Counted from the stretch's first letter, positions 1 to 10,880 are shown. The stretch: DNA of 51,570 bases from Beroe ovata (GCA_946803715.1 CAMPET010000009.1:261990-313559); one strand, 5' to 3'. The notes: generated from the letters alone by a model not told the origin. Program-made: numbers and translations.

Positions 1-45
1 CGTGTGTGTGTGTGTGCGTGTGTGTGTGCGTGTGTGCGTGTGTGA
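1..45. repeat. (GT)n microsatellite at the window edge
   Basis: Almost pure GT with a few GC interruptions. The window also ends in GT repeat (51541-51570). Confidence 0.95.
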
Positions 46-332
46 TATCGATCAGTATGAATTATGTGAAATTTTGTAGGAGTCCGATCTGTTTCATTGG
101 AATCTGTGACATGACGAAGGTGAAACAATGTAACATCTTGAACATTACTCATCGTGAACGACTGATATGAGGCACTTGGGAGCCTACCCAGTCCCAACTG
201 GTGTAAAAACCGATGCAGTGATCGTCGATATCAACATGAGCAACAATCAATTAGCTCGTGTCGTGCCATGTCATATTATCGGTAAACTCCGATGAACATC
301 ACCGGAATGAACATTGAACATTATCGTGACTG

Positions 333-482
333 GCAGGACCCGCGGCCTCTGGCCTCAGTTATTCTGATTGAGCTACCCTATTTCCCAGGTTACAATACAA
401 TGTTAGTGCAATGATGGTCGTATCTGTTGAAGTGTTGATGGTAATCGAGTATTCCCGTCTCCGATCTTCCTTTGTGATGAGG
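333..482. repeat. Dispersed repeat, copy 1 (second copy near 40.8 kb)
   Basis: About 150 bp that recurs at 40744-40884 in the same orientation. Long shared blocks include the stretch around 'caatgttagtgcaatg' and the one ending 'cgatcttcctttgtgatg'. The two copies differ by scattered substitutions and small indels. Flanking it, the motif 'atcaccggaatgaaca' occurs near 297 and 493, so there is also a local duplication. No coding potential was seen. The rest of 46-1000 shows no gene. Confidence 0.85.
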
Positions 483-1069
483 AGCCATGAGCATCACCGG
501 AATGAACAATGAACTTTGTCGTGATGATGAACATAATATGTAACTGGGCGGGCCGCACCTGTCGACATACTCAGAATTCTGTGGCTAATAACCCGCATCG
601 TTAAACGGAGTAAAAGTGAAGCAGAACAGCGTTATAGGAGTGTCTACTACTCCTTCATAATTTATACCACACGTGGTTTATTATACGGTGAGAAACTGTC
701 TCCTTTATATTGTTAAAAAACGACGGGAAAGTGTGAATTACTTGAATAACTCAACTTTAAATTTAAACTTTGATGCGGAATCTAGATAAAACAGAAGTTA
801 AAAATTAGAAATTGAGATATTACTTTTCATCTTACAATTTACGATTCACGTTTTTAAGTAACGAATTCATGCAATGATTTACGAACCTTCACCACTGTTT
901 TCCCGGGCTTCCAACTAAGACAAACTACGGTCACCAAAACGAATGAACACTAAATAAACAATGAAATATGGAGCGATTGTATTGTACCTATTATCATTGT
1001 ACAAAATACACAATAACTTATAAACGAAACACGTGTACAATTGCAGGACGTAGGTGTGTGCCATGGGTC

Positions 1070-1101
1070 TGTGTGTGTGTGTGTGCGTGTGTGTGTGTGT
1101 N
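1070..1101. repeat. GT microsatellite ending in a single-N join
   Basis: (GT)n with an N at 1101. Between 1102 and 1860 I see AT-rich sequence with no supported gene. Confidence 0.9.
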
Positions 1102-1861
1102 ATCCATATACCACAAATCTGCCTCTTTTGATCGGCATTTTGAGAACACCGATGGTATAGACTACTAAATTTAGTACAACTATGTTGGCTCAAGTAAGTT
1201 TCGAAAACTGCTATAGGATACAGAAATAAGAAACTGTTAAGAAACTTGTAGGCTCAAAATCGCGGAAAAATAAGAAACCTCTAGCCTAGGATTTTGATAA
1301 GTTTCTTATAAAAAAAACTGAGTGTATGCCATAGTGAGATTATAAAAGTACATGCGAATAAAGAACGGAACACCATGGAAATGGGGATATTGATGAAGAA
1401 AAACGATTCAATTTATCGTTTAGTTACAATTTGGAATCATATGATAGATTGGAATCTTCTGAGAGAGGGGAAGAGAACGACTGCCGGATGTAAAGAACGA
1501 CTCTTATAATCATTATAGAACCAGCAAACGACTGAACACAACGGATTATCGGAAAGCGATTGATACAAGATTATAAACTACAAGAGTACAAGTATAATCT
1601 CCTTGTTAGAAAATAATAGATTTCATTTCACAATCATTAAGCAAGAGTGAATTTGTGCGCCAGCAAGCTTCGAAAATTATCTAAAAATAGCAGAGCAATA
1701 GAGCAATATGGAGAGCAATTGCTACGTAGCATGCTATCGAGCACATATTATTTTATAACAACGATGATAAAAGTTCGCATATCATCATTCGGATTTTAAA
1801 ACAGGGGGCAGCAAATCTAACTTAATTCAGACTGGGAATGTGAAACAAATGACGTGATAGA

Positions 1862-1927
1862 ATATGTGTGTATGTGTATATACGTGTGTGTGTATGTGTG
1901 TGTAATGTGTATGACGTATGTGTGTGT
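1862..1927. repeat. TG-rich microsatellite
   Basis: Imperfect TG/TATG repeats. The reading frames across it are repeat artefacts. Confidence 0.9.
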
Positions 1928-2135
1928 CTGTAGAGTTTGTTTATCGTCAACCGCATACTCCCAGCACACAAAACGGTATACCAACCCACCAACACACACA
2001 AATGTAAATATTCGGTGATATATTTTGTAGCCTTCATCCAACCCATGACCTAGCTATCTACCGTGTATACATATAATATTCGACAAATCATCCTAACCCC
2101 AGTTACAACCCCCAACCCCCCCTTGAGAGACTCAC

Positions 2136-2378
2136 CCTCTGAACTCGTTGTCTGCTCCAGAGTCCCGGTGATCGACGCAAGGAGTTCGGACGATCTGAGT
2201 CTCAGATTCTCGTGAGATTTGAGAAGGTGATCACGCTGAGCTCGTAAACTCTCCGAGCTCCTCACCCAAAAGTGTTCCTGCTGGGCGAGGAGGCCCTCCT
2301 TGCAGGCCCATAAACTCTCCTTGTGGGCCCGGACAATCTCGGAGGACCTAGCCCAGAAGTCCTCCACAGACTCCATAC
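2136..2378 (-). CDS. Candidate exon encoding a heptad-type coiled coil
   Basis: An open stretch on the minus strand has a plausible acceptor just upstream (AG at 2380-2379) and a donor GTGAG at 2135. The peptide begins MESVEDFWARSSE and is built of 7- or 8-residue units with a fixed pattern: an acidic residue, then a hydrophobic residue two positions on, often followed by Ala. The motif RSSE recurs three times (about residues 10, 39 and 61). This predicts a charged alpha-helical coiled coil and suggests growth by 21/24-bp duplications. No partner exons were located and no family was recognised. It may be one exon of a larger gene, a terminal exon, or a remnant. Confidence 0.45.
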
Positions 2379-2382
2379 CTAA

Positions 2383-3205
2383 TGTGTGTGTGTCTTTTCA
2401 TTGGCGTAAAAAACGGAATGGTTGTATTTCCATTTCCTCAAATCATTTTTTATTGGCATAAATTGCATGTATCAGGTCATCCGAAGTGAAAAACTAAGAA
2501 ACAGCACTTCATAATTCAAGCATCAAAACTCGACGCAAAACTTATGTTTCGTACAATTAATAAACATACAAAAATACAAGTGCAACCGTGACTCAACGAA
2601 TTGGTGGTGGGAGCTGGATTTGAGATCGGATCGTTACAAATAGCATCTGTAGCAGTTTTTCCACCCTCATGTCAAACAATTGCTTCTGGGAGGGGGAAGA
2701 AATTCACTCAACATTTCCTTATCAGCCATCCCCACTCATTGTATCAAAGAACTTTGGACTGCAGTAGGAGTCCGCGTCAAGAAAATGTTTTGATACAACA
2801 TAATTTAAATTCGATTTCTCATCCATCCATATTATATCATGCTTTGACGTCACTGACATGAAATATTATCAACTGTACGAAGTTTTTCTTGAAAAATATC
2901 AGCTAACGTCACCAGCAACATGCTTCTTCTCTGTTCTAATGATGACAATCTCTCTGTATATCAAGGCCTTTTCGTCTTCTTGCAATGAAGATGTTTTGCA
3001 TTGTTTTGATTACATTGTGTTATGCAATTATAAACATCTCTAGTCGTAAGGTAGAGCGCTGCACTTTAATATATGAATCTTGCACGATTCCTTGTACCAA
3101 CTGATATCGATATTCTCATACTTAAAAAAACTTGATAAAAAATCTTGGACAGATAGTAAACAACTTATGATATGTATAATACTTCTGTGTGCACCCCTTA
3201 TTGCC
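2383..3205. other. Intergenic, no supported gene
   Basis: An open frame on the plus strand (2601-2861) has no homology I recognise and no splice context. The region probably includes the 3' flank of the phosphatase gene that follows on the minus strand. Confidence 0.6.
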
Positions 3206-4997
3206 CTACCTCAAGAGGTATACCACGATAGATAACCCCACCGCCGCAATGGACCCAAAAAGGAGGGGTTTTCCAAAACTGTTCCACATTTGGTGCTTCT
3301 TATCGACCCATTCCTCATGTGCCTTCAGTCGATCCTTCATGTCTGAAACAAGTGATGCTGTCTTGGCTTTCCTGTCCGTGATTTCCTCATTATCACACGC
3401 AGCTGCTGTCTCTTCCACGACTTGGACATCTGGCGACGAATCCGAGTCTCTAATTATCTCATCATCAAGAGGAGATGGAGTTTCAGAAACCTGGTCTCCT
3501 TCCCCTATGTCTTCTTGTCGTGATCTGAGCATCTCCCCAGACATGACCCCGTGAAGATCGTTTATTATGTGATCAGCAACGAGTTCTTCTTCGGGGGAAC
3601 TGGTTCTTTCATCCAATACGATATCACACGCATCAATAACTGCGTCTTCATCTTCTTCAAGAAGAGCCCCTTCTTCCTCTTCCCCGACATAATTCTCCAT
3701 TATATGTACAGCTCCATCCTCAAGGATTACTTCGTCAGCAATGCCATCACTCTCTTCGCGGTCATCTGGACAAAACTCGTCATCTTCCTCTTCAGTTTCA
3801 AAGTCTGAACCGTTGGAGTCGAGGTACTCAACACTTCCATCTGAACTCTCAAGATCAATATCAAGTTCTGCTATGATCCTCTCATTGGTGAAGTCCTTGA
3901 TGTCGAGATCTGATAACCCTTTCAAAATGGCAAGGAAGCAGAATCTAAGTTGATCTGGTGTCTGAACAAGGCCAAACCTATGCTGACGAATATACACAAG
4001 GATTGAGTAAATGTCAATATTTAGAGTTCGTTTCTGCTCTATGATATAGAGAATTGTGTCTACAAGAACTAAAGTCCCTGTTCTACCGATACCAGCTGAA
4101 CAGTGAACAATTGGAGGGCCTGGACTGCTGTTATAATAAGATCTGACTGTTTTCAGAAACTCTAGGAATTTGGTAGGCGATTCCGGCACCCCAAAGTCTG
4201 GCCAATCGTAATAGTGCAAGTGGTAAATTGTTCGTTTCTCTTTTGTACCATTTTTGAGCAAACACAGCCGACTAATGGCATAGAACTCGTAATCATCCTT
4301 TTCCAGGAAGGATACGTCAAAGTCCTCTGAAGAAAACACATTGTCCACCTCACCATCATCATCAGTTTCACCAGTCGGCCAGTAGGGGTGGCACTTCAAC
4401 CTGTTGTTCTCAATGATACGGTTTAGCATGATAATCACTGTGGTGTTTTGATCCCACATCATTCGCCAGAAATCCATACTTGTGTTAGCCATGGGACCCT
4501 GAAAAATAAATCAGGTAGGATGATTTTGGTTGGTAACAACAAACTGATTGCATAGGTATGCAATACAAAATATTCGTTCTAGAGAAAATTGAGATTCACC
4601 TGGCAACAGATGTATTCAGTATCGACGAAGGGAGGTTTCACATGAGAAGCGTTGATATAATCATTTGGGCTCTGGAGAATGACTCTAGTTTCATCATAGG
4701 GCAGCACGTCAATGTACCGATTCCTCGACCTACGAATTTATACGAACCAGGTAGTAACTAGTCAGGAATTTATCATCAGGAATAACAATAATCAGGGAAA
4801 ACATATCATGATAAACCAATATTACTGTAGTAGTTCATTCATTTCTGTTTGATCGCTCACCTGTTATTTTCACTCTTAGCTGACATTGTATGTAGCCTGG
4901 AATCTGCAATTTCATATGACTCAAAGTGAAGCATGCTGAAATCATTCTTCCACTTGTTCTCTGAATCCAGGTAATGGAAGAGTTCGTTGATATCCAT
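3206..4997 (-). CDS. PTPN1: PTP1B/TCPTP-type non-receptor tyrosine phosphatase
   Basis: Removes phosphate from phosphotyrosine on receptors and signalling proteins at the ER face. Coding exons: 4861-4997 (ATG at 4997), 4600-4729 and 3206-4498, joined in phase to about 519 aa; all borders are GT..AG. Visible features are the pTyr-recognition loop [14 protein letters not shown] with NDYINASHV, the QGP..N.DFW segment at the exon 2/3 join, the WPD loop ([12 protein letters not shown]), the catalytic P-loop [10 protein letters not shown] and the Q-loop QTPDQLRF. After the domain comes a roughly 190-residue, very acidic linker, then a C-terminal hydrophobic anchor ([18 protein letters not shown]) ending in Arg, the tail-anchor layout of PTPN1. 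The N-terminal length before NRY matches vertebrate PTP1B. It cannot be split between PTPN1 and PTPN2 from sequence alone; a single pre-duplication ancestor is likely. The acidic linker is longer than in vertebrates. Confidence 0.93.
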
Positions 4998-5384
4998 GAG
5001 AAGCTAGGGCAAATTGTGGTTTAAAATGATTTCGTATGAAACTCTTGTCAGATAGGAAAGACAAATAGTTAGGTAGTGGTTACCTATTGGTTACAGTGAA
5101 GAGTTCTTGCTATACTCCATGTGACAATTTTATAATGAACACGTTCAAAGCTAAAAAAATCAAAAATTCAATGTATCTAGTTGTGTCTGATAAACATTAA
5201 ACATTCTGGAAAATACAAAAGAAATTAAACGGAAAATAACCAATCATATCGGAAATAATGGTGGTGCCTATCAAATTAAAAAGTTATTCTGGTAAAACAT
5301 TTAAAAGGTTACTTAAATCTTACAAAATTTAAATGTGTTTGGTTGTTTTTGGTCTTCCAGATGCCTCTGATCAATTACAACGAC

Positions 5385-6715
5385 CTAATATTTGAATTGA
5401 ACAGTAAACTGATCTTTTTGAAGGTCATAATCCCAATCTCCTTTTACAATAGCCTTGGCACAAACTAGACCAATTTCCAGTCCGAATTTTGCAGACTTGC
5501 CATTTCCCCCAGTACCTAACAGCAGTCCATTACCAAGGAAATCAATGTACTGTTTACCGGATGGGGTGATAGCCACCACACAAAAGTCAAGCTCTGTTGA
5601 AACTGGTGATATGGTAGGGAAGATTTCCGAAAACTTTGTCTGGAAAAACTCCTCAGCTCTGGAATATTCAGACTGACAATACCATTCTTTCACCTCCTCA
5701 AGCGTTTTGATAGGTTGACCAATGTTCTTTTTGTCATTATCAGGATGAACTGTATGACCAAGTTTGATGTATATCTTACCATTGGGGTACCTTATTGGAG
5801 GCAGAATATACACATAATCAGAGATATCCCTCTTTGGCTTATATATCAATGAAGGCAACCCAACAAGCTTCTCAGAATCTGACTCATGCAGCTCGAATTT
5901 CATGACTGTGTGACCAATAAGGCAAAAGTCGATCAATTTTTGTGAAGGAATCAAATCAAAGAAGTTAGTGAATGAACCACATGTAAGAACAATCTTCTTT
6001 GCGTTGATGACACTTTCATCAGCCATTTGAATTTCAAAACCATCCACAGACTCCTTGATTTGTTTGGCAACATCTTGAATTGTGTGTCCACCATTTTTGA
6101 GAAAAACTTGCTGACAAGCATTGACCAAATTTCGTACACTTATGTAACCATTATGCTTTTTGGAAAAGCGACCGAAACAGTTTGGAGGCACAACCAAACT
6201 AACCCAATTATTTGCAGCAAATTCTGATGACATTTCACAACACTCCAAGCTATTCTTTTCACAGAAAATATCTGTCATTTTTGAAAATTCTTCAATGTAT
6301 TCATCTCCAGTTTCCCCTACCACAGCAAAACCTGTCTCTGAGAATATCTTAATTCCTGATTCTTTCTCTAATTCAGCATAACCAAGTGTGCTTCTATAGG
6401 CTAGTATCTGTTCACTCTCAATAGGGGATATTATTCTAGTGATTCTTCCTTCATCATAGTGACAACCAAAAACATCAGAGTTGAGAGACTTATATTTGGG
6501 TTCTCCTAGGAATGCCATGTAATAGTACGATCAGTAAGATTTTTGGGCTTAACATTAGATACTGAACTTGAAATAATACTCGTCAATAATACAGAATAAG
6601 TACCTGGCCCAATCAAAGCTATTTCAAGATTTGTATTTCTTGAAAGATGATATGCAGTAGAGGAACCCATCACACCAGCACCAATTACACATACATCAAA
6701 TATACTCTTGCTCAT
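5385..6715 (-). CDS. FAD-dependent amine oxidase, sarcosine oxidase family
   Basis: Predicted flavoenzyme oxidising a secondary amine or N-methyl amino acid (sarcosine or pipecolate oxidase type), releasing H2O2. Exons: 6604-6715 (ATG at 6715) and 5385-6505, spliced in phase to 410 aa, near the usual 390-400 of the family. The N-terminus has the Rossmann FAD motif (VIGAGVMGSSTAYHL, residues 10-24). FGCHYDEGRITR follows early in exon 2, as in monomeric sarcosine oxidases. Near the C-terminus, DFCVVAITPSG places a Cys six residues before the Pro of a TP pair, the spacing of the Cys that covalently holds FAD in MSOX and PIPOX. GTGGNGKSAKFGLEIG replaces the usual GxxGHGFK segment, so the substrate loop differs. 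There is no evident C-terminal peroxisomal SKL-type signal (it ends QFKY). The exact substrate is unknown. Confidence 0.85.
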
Positions 6716-6929
6716 CTTACAGCTGGAAGTGTTGTTGTAATCCTGTACTTCATTGTTAACATGAGATAGTCTTCAAAAATGAAGATCTTAGATATTTCAA
6801 ACTTAACAACACTACCCACAACATTTACAATGGAAGTCATATTTTAGACTCATTTTGCTGTTGGCGCAATAGGAGCTGAGGTAAAAGCTCTCCAAGGCCA
6901 TGAGGGGACACAATGCAAAATTTACCAAG

Positions 6930-6978
6930 GAACATGACATGCAACATTTGACATACAACATGACATGCAACATTTGAA
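6930..6978. repeat. Short tandem repeat
   Basis: Two adjacent copies of 'acatgacatgcaacatttga' about 28 bp apart, upstream of the oxidase gene. Confidence 0.8.
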
Positions 6979-7109
6979 GCATTAGCCTGCTGCAGTAAGA
7001 AAAAACCTTCCAAAATGGATTTAGCTTAATTGAAGCCTTGCTCAGCATAGCTATAGCCATGCAAAAAATGAGTATGAAAAATTATCATGACCAAGTACTG
7101 AATAGGGAG

Positions 7110-7610
7110 TTTCTTCAAAGAAGGCCCGCGCGCGAGAAACAGGTCAGGTAACATTGCTGCAATGTTACATTGCATCTGACAAGCGGCGCGCGCTTGGATC
7201 ACACATCAGCGGTAGCTATCATGCCATGCTACATGTAGCATGGCATCGCCAGACAATTATGTTCCCGCGCTGTGTGACCCAAATGGCCAAATACTCCGCG
7301 CGCGCGCTGCGCGTCTTTCTTCGACTTTTCAGTTCACTGAGTAGAACAGGGGCGCGCAACGTGTGCGCGCGTGCACAGATAATTACAAAAGATTCCCAGT
7401 AAGTGTTTATAATTATAGAGTAGGGAAAAATCCTACGACGCCGCGGCGCGACGCGCGGCCGTGTCCAAAGCTAAAGACAATGCAATATGCATGCATCATC
7501 ATGTCGCAAGTGGCCACTGGCCAGGTTGTCGGGCGATGCACCAGACCGCTGATGCAAGCCGCGAAGTTGCGCGCGACGAAATTCTCGACAGGTTCTATCA
7601 TCCATCGACA
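7110..7610. repeat. CpG-rich palindromic repeat cluster
   Basis: A GC-rich island in an AT-rich setting, with long GCGCGC runs and the boundary-like string 'gcgcgagaaacaggtca' at 7129-7145. A short inverted repeat follows ('gctgcaatgttac'), then a near-perfect palindrome around 'catgctacatgtagcatg'. The same boundary string and palindromes recur near 14.9, 23.9 and 40.3-40.5 kb. The reading frames here are short and look like by-products of the repeats. Confidence 0.7.
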
Positions 7611-7670
7611 ACTGGCCAGGCAACATATAAATCCGGCCCCAAGTGACAAGGGTACTATAGCATACTAAAG

Positions 7671-7765
7671 TTGTAGGTCGTAAGATTTCACCCTACCCTT
7701 GCTGGCGGGATTTTATCCCTGGAATGAAAATTGCGCGCACCGACGGTAGGGTAAAATACTACAAA
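7671..7765. mobile_element. MITE copy 1, 8-bp target duplication
   Basis: 95 bp with terminal inverted repeats (left TTGTAGGTCGTAAGATTTCA, right end complementary to TTGTAGTATTTTACCCTACC). It is flanked by the direct repeat TACTAAAG at 7663-7670 and 7766-7773. It lies in reverse orientation relative to the copies at 8186 and 23942. Non-autonomous; no transposase is present in the window. Confidence 0.88.
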
Positions 7766-8185
7766 TACTAAAGACAGTCAACGCTCGAGATACACCGGAT
7801 GAACCATTATATCGGCCCCGAAGTGAAGAATAATATCAATTATCTCAACATCAGAGCAAGAAGCTTCCACATTTGACTCGCGAATGCGGTGCCAACGAAT
7901 CTACTATACCATGGTTGTCTATTAGAACACTACAATCACTCGCACTTAATCAGTGAATCACATGTCGGTATAAGGTGTTCCACTTTTCATGGTAGCACAG
8001 CAGCATTACATACGAACTTGCTGCGATACTTAAATATACAAATCACCGAATTCTGTAATAATTTAGTTCACTTGATACCATGCAGGATTTCGGACAGCTT
8101 CCTCGTTTCCCTCTTTGCTTCTTCGGACCGGACGACCTCGCAGATCGTAGCCAAACTGCCAGCCTAAACGAATCACGAGGTTAGA

Positions 8186-8330
8186 TTGTAGGATTTTACC
8201 CTACCGTCGGTGCGTGCGATTTTCAATCCGCGATTTTCAATCCTTTTCCGCGATTTTCAATCCTTCCGCGATTTTCAATCCTTGCCAGGGATAAAATCCC
8301 GCCAGCAAGGGTATGGTGAAATCCTACAAG
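8186..8330. mobile_element. MITE copy 2, 8-bp target duplication, expanded core
   Basis: 145 bp with the same termini as copy 1, flanked by AGGTTAGA at 8178-8185 and 8331-8338. The core holds about four tandem copies of 'gcgattttcaatcc' where copy 1 has one equivalent unit. Confidence 0.92.
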
Positions 8331-8674
8331 AGGTTAGAACGGTCTCGGGCACCTATGCTAATACACGGTACACGGTATAGTAGAGTGTAATAGTGTTTAT
8401 ACATGAGCGGCACATTTGTTACATGATTAATTGATTCCTCATATGTTGCCAAATTTCCCTGTCCTTTTGAGGCGGAATGTGCGAACAACTTTAAAAGTAG
8501 GAACGTACTTAACAAAATGCACATTATGCTTCCAATACAAGATTCAATATGAATTTGCACAGCAACACGCATCAAGTGCGTCGTGTACGTACGCGCGTGG
8601 CCGCGCAAATTTGCAATCAAAGGTAAATTGTTGAATCGCGCGAAGATGTCAACAAAAAGGCTAAATTCTGCTAG

Positions 8675-9472
8675 TTAAAAAGATGTTTCAGCACGAGCTT
8701 GTGCCATTTTGTGACAATTCTCACCTCGATCGTTAGCCATCAACTTATCCCGTTTATCGTCGAAAATTTCGGCAGAAAACGGAACTTTTCTCCACAACCC
8801 CTCTTTTTTCAGACATTTCTTCTCGGCAACCCGATCTAGAAAGTCACGTTTTTCGCAAAGCTCCCATCCTTCTTTCCATTGCTGAAAATTGTGTCAAGTG
8901 TAGATCGATAAAAAAAAACTCACACATGTGAATATCTGATGTTGTGTTGGTAGATAGCGTATTTACCTTACAGATCGAATCGCCTTTCTTTGCGAAACCG
9001 TTATCAACTAGACAGTTTCTCCATGGTATAAACCAGTGCGCACAATAATCCCTAGAAAAGAGTTGATGTCAATTCACACACTTCATTGGCACCTTTTGAC
9101 TTAATACTTACAAAGTTTTACAAAACTACACCATGACACCACTTCATCTCGACACCATTCCAGTCAATTTGACTTGGTCCCCTCGTACCAATGTACCATT
9201 TACTTGACACAAATATACCTACCTAGTACATACTACATAACATGACACCACTATGTAATTAAATTGACACCAAACCTGTAATATAACGGCACTTTTTGCC
9301 GGTGCATTTCTTCTTGCGTAACCCACAACTTCTTAGGGCGTTGTCTGCATGGGTTTTCGGCGCCCGTTTTGCGCCTCTCGGCGGCTTCTTCATCTCCTTG
9401 GGTTCGATCGGAGAATACCATCTTGGGCCCGCGAAACGGGACCCATTCCTCCTTCGGACTATCTTCAGTCAT
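8675..9472 (-). CDS. NDUFB7: Complex I subunit NDUFB7, twin CX9C protein
   Basis: Accessory subunit of mitochondrial NADH:ubiquinone oxidoreductase, on the intermembrane-space side. Exons: 9276-9472 (ATG at 9472), 8967-9051 and 8675-8881, in phase, 162 aa. The exon 1/2 junction makes RDYCAH; CAHWFIPWRNC is the first CX9C and CKQWKEGWELC the second, followed by EKRDF, matching the NDUFB7 signature (DYCAH, then W..CE.RD). VTQEEM before the domain matches the conserved TQQEM. Human NDUFB7 has 137 residues; here the tail is longer, and the start MTED lacks the Gly2 that is myristoylated in mammals. A duplicate of the promoter and first ~30 codons lies upstream at 10728-10817 and 11187-11282. Confidence 0.9.
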
Positions 9473-9483
9473 GCTAGTGGTGA

Positions 9484-9545
9484 CAGTGGTGTTAACAGCG
9501 TGTGGTAACAGCGTGTGGTGACAGTGTGTGGTGACAGTGTGACAT
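9484..9545. repeat. GTGTGGTAACAGC-type minisatellite
   Basis: Units of about 12 bp ('gtgtggtaacagc', 'gtgtggtgacagt') just upstream of the NDUFB7 start. They recur upstream of both exon-1 duplicates (10823-10858 and 11310-11343). Confidence 0.85.
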
Positions 9546-9658
9546 TGGTTATTGGCGTTCACAAGGAGTGTTGTGATAAGGAGTGGTAACAGATATGAGA
9601 TAAGTGAATACGACAATTACAGAAACTAGTGATTACAATAAAGGTCAATCATATCAAT

Positions 9659-10624
9659 TTATTCTCTCTTTATCAGCACCCTCTCAAGAGCTAAATAGAT
9701 ATATCTCAAGACTGGAGATTTCATTCGAGATTTCATTGAGGGTTTCTTGGATACTGTCCAGATTCTAACAGCCGGAATGCCCTCAAAAGAACCATAATCA
9801 TCCCCACTCTGAAACAGGGAAACAGGTCCCACACCAGACCCCCCAAAGGTCGCATCTGGGTCAGCTGCACAGGAGTTCTGGGGCTGTGCAAATAGTCCAG
9901 GTACGAGTGTGTGGAAGGGCCTGCTTCTCCCACGCTCTGCGTCATTACCCCAACATCCATTTTCTTGTACTTGGTGGCAAGGTTTTCCACTGTTTTTAAG
10001 CGTGTTCCTAGCCACACGTATATCAGTCATGGAGTTGGGGAAAAACTCCATGGCCAGTTTGATGATAGTGGAGCACACCTCCTTGTCTATGAATTCTCCT
10101 GAATGCGACTCATAGTATCCAAGGGCTTGTTTGGTGGCCCCACTAATCGGTGGAAGTTTCAAACTGGCCACGAAGTCCGGCAGCTTGTAGTAGTCCAGGA
10201 GCAGGAACCTGAAGAAGCTCGCCGGACTCTTCTTGCCGTACCTTGCTTCCTCTGAGTTTCGAGCCAGAGCCTTCCTCAGACTTGTTTCCAACTCTTGGTC
10301 TGCCGCTGCCAGATGGATAGGCCTGGCTCTCCTCAGAGTCAGGGGAGTCCGCATAGGACTCTCCTGCTCCTTCGCACTCTTGCTGCCCCTCCTGTTTATT
10401 TCTTCAACAACCTTGGTCAGCCGACTGACCTCTCCCTTCGTCTGCCTGATTTCAGATTTGAGGGCAAACAGCTCGTCCTCATATTGGAGGAGCTGGCTCT
10501 GCTGCCTCTTGGATTTGGCCTCCAAATCCAAATTACACCTCCTTAAATCAGCTTGGGCAGCTTCCAGTTCCTCCATCCTTCTCATCATGCTCTTCATCAT
10601 TCTCTCCAGAACGAGAAGAATCAC
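9659..10624 (-). CDS. Coiled-coil protein with a possible BEN-like helical domain
   Basis: A 321-codon frame on the minus strand. Residues ~5-75 form a coiled coil (MRRMEELEAAQADLRR, then LALKSEI-type heptads). A basic Ser-rich linker follows, then a helical block at about 118-205 (ASFFRFLLLDYYKLPDF, then IDKEVCSTIIKLAMEFFP) whose spacing resembles a BEN domain; that match is tentative. Around 10017 a second minus frame (9733-10017) reads more protein-like (TRLKTVENLATKYKKMD), so the 3' half may need a splice or carry a frameshift. The N-terminus may lie upstream: the NDUFB7-exon-1 copy at 10728-10817 ends in a candidate donor and could splice in frame before MMKSMMRR. The coil part is repeated at 10881-11080 beyond an N, probably the other allele. 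Confidence 0.55.
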   Translation of the reverse strand: MILLVLERMMKSMMRRMEELEAAQADLRRCNLDLEAKSKRQQSQLLQYEDELFALKSEIRQTKGEVSRLTKVVEEINRRGSKSAKEQESPMRTPLTLRRARPIHLAAADQELETSLRKALARNSEEARYGKKSPASFFRFLLLDYYKLPDFVASLKLPPISGATKQALGYYESHSGEFIDKEVCSTIIKLAMEFFPNSMTDIRVARNTLKNSGKPCHQVQENGCWGNDAERGRSRPFHTLVPGLFAQPQNSCAADPDATFGGSGVGPVSLFQSGDDYGSFEGIPAVRIWTVSKKPSMKSRMKSPVLRYIYLALERVLIKRE

Positions 10625-10727
10625 TTAAGCTCAAATTAATTAAGATAAATGACCCTTGCTGATCCCTGGTGAAACCCATAATGGACATCATTTGTCACAT
10701 AATGATTTGGGAGTGGAGCTCCAACTC

Positions 10728-10817
10728 TGCTTCTTCATCTCCTTGGGTCCAATCGGAGAATATCAACTTGGGCCCGCGGGACGGGACCCATTCCTCCTTC
10801 GGACCACCTTCAGTCAT
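10728..10817 (-). CDS. Partial duplicate of NDUFB7 exon 1, candidate exon of the coiled-coil gene
   Basis: The minus strand reads MTEGGPKEEWVPSRGP and continues in the same frame as NDUFB7 exon 1 for about 30 codons (to GDEEA), then diverges into ELELHSQII. The 5' flank with the minisatellite is shared too. The frame is intact. It could be a decayed fragment or the first exon of the adjacent coiled-coil gene (candidate donor GTGACA just downstream). Confidence 0.6.
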
Positions 10818-10880
10818 GCTAGTGGTGACAGTGTGCGTAACAGCGTGTGGTAACAGTGTGACATTGGTATTGATAAGGNA

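Noticed and set aside
915-1193. Open frames across the GT repeat near 1.08 kb on both strands
   Set aside because: They consist of microsatellite translation (Thr-His or Val-Cys runs) and contain an N.
1817-2046. Minus-strand frames with Thr-His runs
   Set aside because: TG microsatellite artefact.
7154-7668. Several overlapping frames in the CpG-rich cluster
   Set aside because: Open in many frames because of high GC; sequence is palindromic repeat with no family resemblance.
8178-8338. CRISPR-like array (short repeated units near 8.22-8.28 kb)
   Set aside because: Units of 14 bp are adjacent without unique spacers, inside a MITE of an animal genome.
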